A stretch of DNA of 64,000 bases, from NCBI RefSeq assembly GCF_002127325.2, contig NC_035448.2, positions 113,671,660-113,735,659 of the forward strand, in the 5' to 3' direction. The notes below the pieces were generated by a model, which saw only the letters and a list, made by a program, of their open reading frames with translations, had not been told where the DNA came from and made no database searches. The translations under genes and the position numbers were made by a program. Below, one piece after another: positions 57,701-64,000 of this stretch (positions within the stretch are counted from its first letter, which is position 1; each line of letters begins with the position of its first letter). Source of the DNA: Helianthus annuus. Its lineage: Eukaryota > Streptophyta > Magnoliopsida > Asterales > Asteraceae.

Positions 57701-58020
57701 TTCTGGAAAGGATCGGTAAAGTTGCCTACAAACTCGAATTACCGGAGGAACTCAGCAATGTCCACCCGACTTTCCATATCTCAAATCTTCGAAAATGCGT
57801 AGCCGACCACGACGCAATAATACCACTCGACGATCTTCAGGTCAATGAGACGCTACACTTCGTGGAAAAGCCTGTCGAAATCATGGACCGACAGACCAAG
57901 CAACTCAGACGCTCTCGCATTCCTATTGTAAAAGTACGATGGGAAGGCAAACGAGGCGCGGAGTTCACTTGGGAACTCGAAAGTGACATGAAGGCCAAGT
58001 ACCCGCAGTTGTTCAGATAG
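54600..58020 (+). CDS. Pol, second copy: protease, RT, RNase H, integrase, chromodomain (open)
   Basis: An uninterrupted frame of 1,239 codons runs from 54301 to 58020, but its first 100 codons cross gag out of frame, so the real pol sequence starts near 54600. Numbered from 54301: protease DTGAD at 154-158; RT from about 390 with FIDD at 491-494; RNase H with DASNLGLG from 640; integrase H2C2 finger (about 830-880), catalytic Asp 895, Asp 956 and Glu 992 with spacings of 60 and 35 residues as in retroelement integrases; a GPY-type part ([20 protein letters not shown]) and a chromodomain ([18 protein letters not shown]) at the end, TAG at 58018. All catalytic residues are present, so this pol could be active if expressed with gag. 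Confidence 0.93.
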
Positions 58021-58107
58021 ATCTGAAGCATCAAATTGGTAAAATCACACGGCGATGTACGGTTCTCAGCCTAATTTCGGGACGAAATTCCCTAAAGGAG
58101 GGGAGAC
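58021..58107 (+). promoter_or_regulatory. 3' untranslated stretch and polypurine tract of young chromovirus
   Basis: AAAGGAGGGGAGAC at 58094-58107 abuts the LTR start at 58108. Confidence 0.85.
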
Positions 58108-60930
58108 TGTAACACCCCGTGTTTCCCAAAAGTCAAAGTCAAAGTCAAGAGTTGACTGTTATTGGAATTAAAGATTAATAAAGATTAATTTTATTTTAGT
58201 TTCATTTTGATTTTCATATTATTTGGAGTAAGTGTTGTATAATCAAACTAATCGGCCGATAATCGAACTGTGAACCAACGACCGACTGTGAATGATAGGA
58301 AGTAACAATGCAATAAAGCTAGTCAACCAATAATCAAGCTAATCAAATCAATCATCAAACTCAAGTGTGGGGATTTTAGTACTTTTTATACGTGTGTGTG
58401 TGCCTTATGTGTTACTTGTGCATGTTTACTTTTACGTTAAAATGTGTGGTGAATCAATCAAATCAATCAAGACTCAAAGGTGAATCAAACTCAATGGAAA
58501 TCGAACCCGAAATGGTTGTAAGGATGCTTGTATGTTAGATATAGTAGTTGAGACTAAAAGTAATTTGATTAGGAATTCTATCATTCTCAAATCATCGTTC
58601 ATCGAAGTCGAAATATCAAAAATCGTCGCGAAACACTCAAAACCAGGCAAGCCGATCGAACAGGGCAACCTGATCGAACAGGCTAGCCGATCGAACAGGG
58701 CAACCTGATCGAACAGGCTAGCCGATCGAACAGACTGTTCGATCGGACAGCCGCTCGATCAGGGATGCTGTTCGATCAGCTAACCCTTCCTCTTTTGGAA
58801 GCCTATAAATAGGGCTGTCCTTGTCAAACTTTCCACTTTTGGAAAAGCTCTGACCGACCAGCCTCTTCTTCTCACTAAATCTCAGATTTCTCTCAAACCG
58901 GTAAGTATTTCGCTCTAATCCTTGTACGTTTTTGTTCATTAATCGATTCTACATCTTTCTATCTTTCAAAACTTGGATTTCATCCATGAAATCACCAAGA
59001 TCTAGGTGTTCTTGGGTGATGTCATCATGTGTTCTTCAAGAACACTAAGTTTTGACATCATTCCACCATGAATAGCTTAGATCTAACCGATTTCCACATA
59101 AATAACCTAAAATCTACCAAAGATCTTAACATTTCACGGTGGAAAAGGATTGGAAGATGGGTTTTCATCTATCTTTCAACTCTTTTACACTCAAAAAGGT
59201 GAAAACGAAGCTTGAACCGATTTATAAACCAATCTAAACAAACACATGGTTCAAGATTCGGGTTCTACCGAGAGATATACCGATTTCGGGTTAAACGTTA
59301 AACTTAAGTTCCAAACCGCCTCTGGCCGAGCTTGGGTGATTCCTGCTCGAGTCAGTAGACTAAGTAGGGACTTCAGCTTTGTGGTTCAACTCGTAGTCAA
59401 AATATCTCTAAAACATCAACAATTAACGGGAATAACCAAGTGTTAAGTGATAGGTTAACCGAATCGAGAAGCTGGCCGAACGGCTAGGCTGTTCGATCGA
59501 ACAGCCCAACCGAACGACTATGCCAGCCGATCGACTAGGCTAACCGATCGACTAGCACTTAGTCCCACAAACTCATAAAGTGTAATATTGACAGAGTTCT
59601 ATTCGATCGATCGAGCCACTCGATTGTGATCATCACTACTCGAATCATGAGATACTACACTTCAAAACACTTAACCTTTTCGAAACATTGGAATGTCACC
59701 CGATCGAGCATGCCAACCGATCGAGTGACATATTTGAAAACCATGAAGTGCTAGCCGATCGGTTGGGCTAACCGATCGAACAGCTGTTCGATCGGCCAAC
59801 TTGAAAGGTAGTACAAACCATCATACACAAACACATCCTTCTCATCAAAGGAAGAAACAATCCACTTGAAGGAACCAGCCGATCGAGCCAGCCGGCCGAT
59901 CGAATGGATGTTCGAACGGACTTTCAAACCAATCGAACAGCCCACTCGATCGAACTGCCGTCCGATCGAATGGTCTATCCGATCCAGTTTCCACTGTTTA
60001 CTTTTTCCGCGTTACTCATCATTGCGTTATCGAACTATTCAGGCTAACCTATTCTCAGTGCTCCTTTCAATCCACAACCAACCACTGTGAGTATACTCGA
60101 TCCCTTTTTGCTTTCAGCACTTTTGGGTGTTACATACGTAATCTATCAAATTCACAAACAACACAAACTATTTGAACGCTAACCTACTTGCATGTATTGC
60201 TTGTCTAAATGATTGCTGTTTATTATGTTTACACGTGGAGTGCTATCTGCCTGCTTTAGCAACGTAGTACTATAGTTTGGACTCAGCACCCGTTCACACG
60301 GGGGTTGCTAAGGACAATTACTTGCATGGATTACAGTGGTAATCATGTATTGCGAACTGTCTCGGACAGTCAACTTGAAGTCGTTGGTATCGATGGTCCC
60401 ATGTTGATAATTTACATGCATCGTTTGCCCTTGTGTACGTGCTTGGTTATGCGTAAACTTTTCGAACTTATTATGCTATATCAAACTTGTGTACTCACCT
60501 TTACATTATATGTATTGACTTTTATTTTAACGTATGTGACAGGTGTTTAAGCTACTAGCGTGCTAGGGAAGCAAGGCAATAAAAAGCTTCTAGGAGCCTG
60601 TGACCTTAGGACAGTGTCCACATACCTGCTCCAGGGCCATAATTATCTGTAGATCTTGTACTGGCACCTGTAGTCAGTAAGATCTACCGTTAGCCGTCTA
60701 GAAGTCTTAAAACAATATTTAAATTCAGTCTGTAATAACTAAGAATCCGAGTTGTCGGAACAGTTCCCATATTGTTTAGTTGATTTCTATGATAACTTGT
60801 TATTATTTGGGACACGGTATGGGACGTGTTATATAACTGAATTGTATGATAGTTGTTGTGGAAACTTCTGAACAATCTGTTTCGCTCAGTGCCGCGCCCC
60901 GATGATTCCGCCATCGGTTGGGGTGTGACA
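58108..60930 (+). repeat. 3' LTR of young chromovirus
   Basis: 2,823 bp, near-identical to 45790-48593 apart from about three substitutions noticed by eye and a 19-bp stretch at about 60643-60661 missing from the 5' LTR. Confidence 0.95.
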
Positions 60931-61042
60931 AAGTTAATACCTCCAAACGTTACAAAATGAAAAGTTAATACCCTAGAAGGTGATTTTAAATTACTATTAC
61001 CTAAATATGTTATTTTGTGCAAACCACATGGACTAACTATAT
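60931..61042. repeat. Palindromic MITE-like repeat, right arm
   Basis: Starts with the duplicated target AAGTT and continues as the reverse complement of 45592-45699, ending near ACCACATGGACTAACTATA. The gypsy element inserted within this inverted-repeat structure. Confidence 0.7.
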
Positions 61043-61255
61043 AATTAACTCTTTTTTTCTATGAAAATCTGTGATTTTGAATTCGAAAAAGATGATTTTT
61101 TTTTTTTGTATTTGGTTTCTTAATAACGTTTAAGGGATTAGAAATTATCCGTTAATTTTGCGTTTTTGTTTTCTGATTCGCTGGAGTGTCATCGGAAAAG
61201 TCTTTTTTCTTATTAGTTCTCAAAACACTGCTTTGGGCGTTGATTTGTTGAACAT
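61043..61255 (-). other. Sequence 3' of the minus-strand PBS, no gene
   Basis: T-rich stretch with no coding potential; on the minus strand it would be the internal leader of the LTR remnant to its right. Confidence 0.4.
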
Positions 61256-61440
61256 GACTCTGATACCAATTGTAGGATCATAGTGGATAAACACAATTCA
61301 CAGGTTTGAGAGAGTTTTGTTAGAGAGAATACTAAATTACAATTAAGATCGTTAGTTTACAAATGAGGGGTTAATGGGGTATTTTTAGGTGTGAGATGCC
61401 TTCGGGAACAAGGCATCATAACTAACTTAACCATCACTAC
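61256..61440 (-). mobile_element. LTR-retrotransposon remnant: PBS and LTR end, minus strand
   Basis: GACTCTGATACCAAT at 61256-61270 is the reverse complement of an initiator tRNA-Met primer site (ATTGGTATCAGAGTC). It is followed at 61271 by TGTAGGATCATAG, which on the minus strand is an LTR end in CCTACA. The other LTR edge is not defined (I place it provisionally near 61440) and no second LTR is in the window. Confidence 0.6.
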
Positions 61441-61444
61441 TTTT

Positions 61445-61645
61445 GATATAAATAATAGAGTTAGTTGCTCGGATGGTTCCTCTGGTTTCTCATTTTTTCA
61501 CCTTTAGTCCCCAACTTTTTAAAATTACACGCATGCTCCCTGTGGTTTGTGGTTTGATCTTTTGTTACTCGCATAGTCCCCTGAGTGAATGTCTATTAGT
61601 TTGTTCAGTTAAGATGATGTAAAATGACTGAACTATCCCTGCTCT
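61445..61645. repeat. Terminal-repeat-like sequence with 'tagtccc / ccctgtggttt' words
   Basis: The words GGATGGTTCCTCTGGTTTCT, TTTAGTCCCCAAC, GCTCCCTGTGGTTTG and CGCATAGTCCCCTGAG resemble a MITE or Mutator-like terminal sequence I have seen widely in Asteraceae genomes; the CCCTGTGGTTT word is shared with the palindrome at 45592. The element end is not resolved. Confidence 0.4.
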
Positions 61646-62151
61646 TAAAAAAATTAAATATTAAAAGACATCAAGTGGGTCCCACCCAACCCCTCAGCCA
61701 ATCACCAACATCTTTAACCTACTTCACCTTCCACCATCATCTCCGGCCAAAACCGCCACCAATCCATTATTCCAGCAACAAATTAATCAGCATCTGTTCA
61801 ATAGTCACATCTTCAGACCACCACATCCCTTTCTCAACCTCAACCACCCAACCCCACTGTACTTCTCTTTGCCTTATATTAATCATTGAAATTCAAAGAT
61901 GCATATAATGAGAAGACAATAGAATGGGTCGCGTATGTTGGCGATCTGGTTAATTATTGGGATGAATTGTGAATCCAATTTTGCAATTGAATATTATAAA
62001 ATTGTTCCCAATAAGCCTATACTATTATTTATTTGTAACAATACATGGCTCGTGCTTGCAGGGGACCCAACTAAATTGGAAACTCCCCACCTTATGGTCT
62101 TTCAGTAGTCGCTGGTCACCATCGCTTCATCATCAACCATTACTGGCCAAC
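61646..62151. other. Intergenic DNA
   Basis: About 500 bp without a supported gene; a pyrimidine-rich stretch at 61690-61870 gives only short open frames. CCAAC at 62147-62151 should be the target-site copy of the next element. Confidence 0.5.
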
Positions 62152-62758
62152 TGATGACGTGGGTAGCTCAAACCTTAATAAACTGATTAGATACACAACA
62201 ACTTAAAAGGTTAAAAGGTTCGAAAATCGTCAGCTGTCGTGAACAGTAAAAAGGACAAGTCAGAGCCTTGTCACATCACCCTTTGCGTGTGAAACATCCT
62301 GCCCAGCCGCAACCAGAGCATGTGGGAGAGCACACCCTTTTACCCGCAGGTCTAAGCCCTTCAACCCCCAAATGGGCAAGTCTCTCACTGTAGCCAAGGA
62401 TCATTGGTCAAAGGCTTCCTCTTATAGAAGATTCTTTCCCTATAAATAACAACCTCTTGTCATTCATTCCAGATCAACTCAGATCACTCTTGATCTCTGA
62501 TCTTACTTCTCCTCTCTAGAACTTGCTCCATGCTTGTTCTATTCTCGGCTCACTACAATATTATCTCACTTAACATAGACATTCTGGGTTGAACATCCTT
62601 CAATTCAGAATTCAAAGTGAATAATAAAAAAGTGATCCGCCTCCACGTGCTACAAACGTGGGGGACCCCACGACCCGCGTTAGGCTAATCGAAACCTTGA
62701 ACCCTTGTACCCCGGAGATATCGCTACAGGCCTTGGTCTTGTATTTGTTGTAGCAATA
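62152..62758 (+). repeat. 5' LTR of second Tat-family copy
   Basis: 607 bp from TGATGACGTGGG to GTTGTAGCAATA. It shares blocks with 5194-5828 such as AACTTAAAAGGTTAAAAGGT, CTTTTACCCGCAGGTC and GGGGACCCCACGACC, but is clearly diverged, and it ends in TA rather than CA. Confidence 0.8.
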
Positions 62759-62760
62759 AG

Positions 62761-62779
62761 TTGGCGCCCACAGTAGGGC
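62761..62779 (+). promoter_or_regulatory. Primer binding site of second Tat-family copy
   Basis: TTGGCGCCCACAGTAGGGC, differing at a few positions from the site at 5831. Confidence 0.75.
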
Positions 62780-62836
62780 TACGCCGCTTACTTTATCTTA
62801 AAGACTAGTTGTGTAGCTCCATTTTCACTTTAAATC

Positions 62837-64000
62837 ATGTCTGAAAGCGAGTCTTCTGGCAAGGTAAATCAGGTGCCTAACAAAACCGATTTAACACCAT
62901 ACTCTGGTCGGATCTCACCGGTCAGATCTACACCTCTTTCTACTCCCGGAAGTACTCCAACGGGAACTATGTTCCCGAAGTTCACTTCTTTTCAACAACA
63001 ACCCCATCTCGATCAGGGGTTGCATCTCCTTAAATTGATGCAATGAGTACATTGAAACACATAAATCTAACACCCGAGGGAGTGGCTAGAAATTTCTTAC
63101 AACTGAGATCTTTTCTCAACTAACATGTGAGCCTAGAAAGGGAAAAACAGATGAGAATAAGACTAAAATATGAGGAGTCTGAACCCTGATTATCAACTTG
63201 CCCTCCATCTCTTCCTTTTAGCAGCTCACGTTCAGCCACATCTTACATTGAAGCTATTCCTAGTGTGACAGACCAACCACTCAAGCCCTTGAGGTTTTGG
63301 GGAGGCCAAGTCCAGCCGTTTTTCCCTTATTTACCTTCCAACCCATTACAACCGGTGCACCTATTGGGCATGAAACCACTCTTGATCAATTATGGCAGTC
63401 ACCAACTTCAGGTGTTCCTCCTCCCATTGCTACTTCGTGGTAACAAGCCATGGCCACCCTGCCATTGGCTCGAGGTACGGTCATGAGCACATCCACGGGA
63501 ATGCCTTATTCAGTACCATCAGAAAGCCTTCAAGGCTTTAACCTTATGCCCCACCTGATGACACAGATTATGGCATCTTTTATGAGTACCATCAGAAAGC
63601 CTTTAAGGCTTTAACCTTATGCCCTAGCTGATGACACAGATGATGGCACAATTTCCTTTGCAGCACGTGGTAGCTGGATGATGACACAGAAAGCCTTCAA
63701 GGCTTTAACCTTAACTTCATCAACCAAGTGCCAACCACTCACCAGGATACCTCAAACGGTAACCCAGCTTCAAGGGTAGTAGAAGACCTCTCAAAACCCT
63801 ATAACCCCAATAACTTGTCTTGCTTCTCACAACAAATCGTTGATTACGAGTTTCAAACCCAGATAAAGATGCTATCACGGTGCTGAAAACCACCTCCAAA
63901 TCTTCGTCGGGGCAGCAAGAATTGAAAATTTGCCCAGCCCCGAAGGTTGTCTCATGCTCATACAAACCCTTGAAGGGTCTTCACGCATATAGTTCAATGA
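62837..64000 (+). pseudogene. Gag of second Tat-family copy, decayed and truncated by window
   Basis: The ATG at 62837 opens MSESESSGKVNQVPNKTD and the frame runs through GSTPTGTMFPKFTSFQQQ before ending at 63046. Later parts match the first copy in other frames: LTPEGVARNFLQLRSFL (about 63068), the Pro/Ser region, FINQVPTTHQ (about 63717), KPYNPNNLSCFSQQIVDYE (about 63794) and the start of the capsid domain (about 63890). Stops and frameshifts are frequent, and an internal repeat disrupts 63500-63715. Confidence 0.82.
63518..63715 (+). repeat. Three imperfect copies of a block with AAAGCCTTCAAGGCTTT
   Basis: Blocks around 63523, 63596 and 63689 each contain AGAAAGCCTT(C/T)AAGGCTTTAACCTTA; the first two are followed by TGCCC and CTGATGACACAGAT. 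The first Tat copy has a single block at 33765. AAAGCCTTCAAGGCTTT is a perfect odd-length palindrome. Confidence 0.8.

Larger units (their letters stand above)
45790..60930 (+). mobile_element. Young Tekay-like chromovirus (Ty3/gypsy)
   Basis: LTRs at 45790-48593 (2,804 bp) and 58108-60930 (2,823 bp) start TGTAACACCCCG and end GGGGTGTGACA, flanked by AAGTT at 45785-45789 and 60931-60935. By eye they differ by only a few substitutions plus one 19-bp indel, so insertion is recent. The internal region holds gag and pol with a C-terminal chromodomain, but as a 3,738-bp tandem duplication (50069-53806 and from 53807). Without the duplication the element would be about 11.4 kb. Confidence 0.95.
62152..64000 (+). 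mobile_element. Second copy of the outer Tat family, 5' part (runs off the right edge)
   Basis: LTR (62152-62758), PBS (62761) and gag start (62837) are laid out exactly as at 5194-5908. The pol, antisense ORF and 3' LTR are beyond the window. Confidence 0.88.

Noticed and set aside
61624..61908. 94-codon plus-strand open frame
   Set aside because: Pyrimidine-rich low-complexity sequence following a terminal-repeat-like stretch; no supporting feature.

Overview
The window is plant nuclear DNA made almost entirely of LTR retrotransposons; I see no conserved host gene, rRNA, tRNA or CRISPR array. The element mix is Tat-lineage Ty3/gypsy with antisense ORFs, Tekay-like chromoviruses with very long LTRs, and a Sirevirus-type Ty1/copia with a large third ORF. 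Together with PIF/Harbinger debris this points to a large eudicot genome, most likely Asteraceae. The family assignment rests on resemblance only.

Layout. (1) 1-4743: left-truncated Tat-like element on the minus strand, with a short LTR, PBS and decayed gag. No pol is visible, and an antisense coiled-coil ORF runs on the plus strand. (2) 4744-5193: intergenic. (3) 5194-42594: a nest of three elements, each bounded by a matching 5-bp target-site duplication (TSD). The outer plus-strand Tat element (TSD ATGTA, about 10.2 kb when emptied) is split inside gag by an old Tekay-like chromovirus at 6013-33175 (TSD TCTCC, about 14.3 kb when emptied). The chromovirus 3' LTR is in turn split by a Sirevirus-like copia element at 17257-30085 (TSD CCCCT, 12,829 bp). 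The outer Tat element carries its own minus-strand accessory ORF between pol and the 3' LTR. (4) 42600-45789: intergenic DNA with a Tourist-like MITE, a decayed PIF/Harbinger transposase, a 200-bp-spaced duplication and one side of a palindromic MITE-like repeat. (5) 45790-60930: a very young chromovirus (TSD AAGTT, LTRs almost identical) inserted into that palindrome. Its internal region contains gag-pol twice in tandem, and the first copy becomes error-rich towards the junction, which suggests an assembly artefact. (6) 60931-62151: the other side of the palindrome, an LTR remnant with a minus-strand PBS, and a second terminal-repeat-like sequence. (7) 62152-64000: LTR, PBS and decayed gag of a second copy of the outer Tat family, running off the right edge.

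How the parts work. Each autonomous element encodes Gag (capsid, zinc knuckle) and Pol (protease, reverse transcriptase, RNase H, integrase; order differs between copia and gypsy) and is transcribed from its LTR. Nearly all copies here are broken by stops and frameshifts; only the second pol copy of the young chromovirus is open from protease to chromodomain. The most unusual content is non-canonical coding sequence: the antisense ORFs of the two Tat elements, apparently with spliceosomal introns, and the roughly 4.1-kb sense ORF downstream of pol in the Sirevirus.
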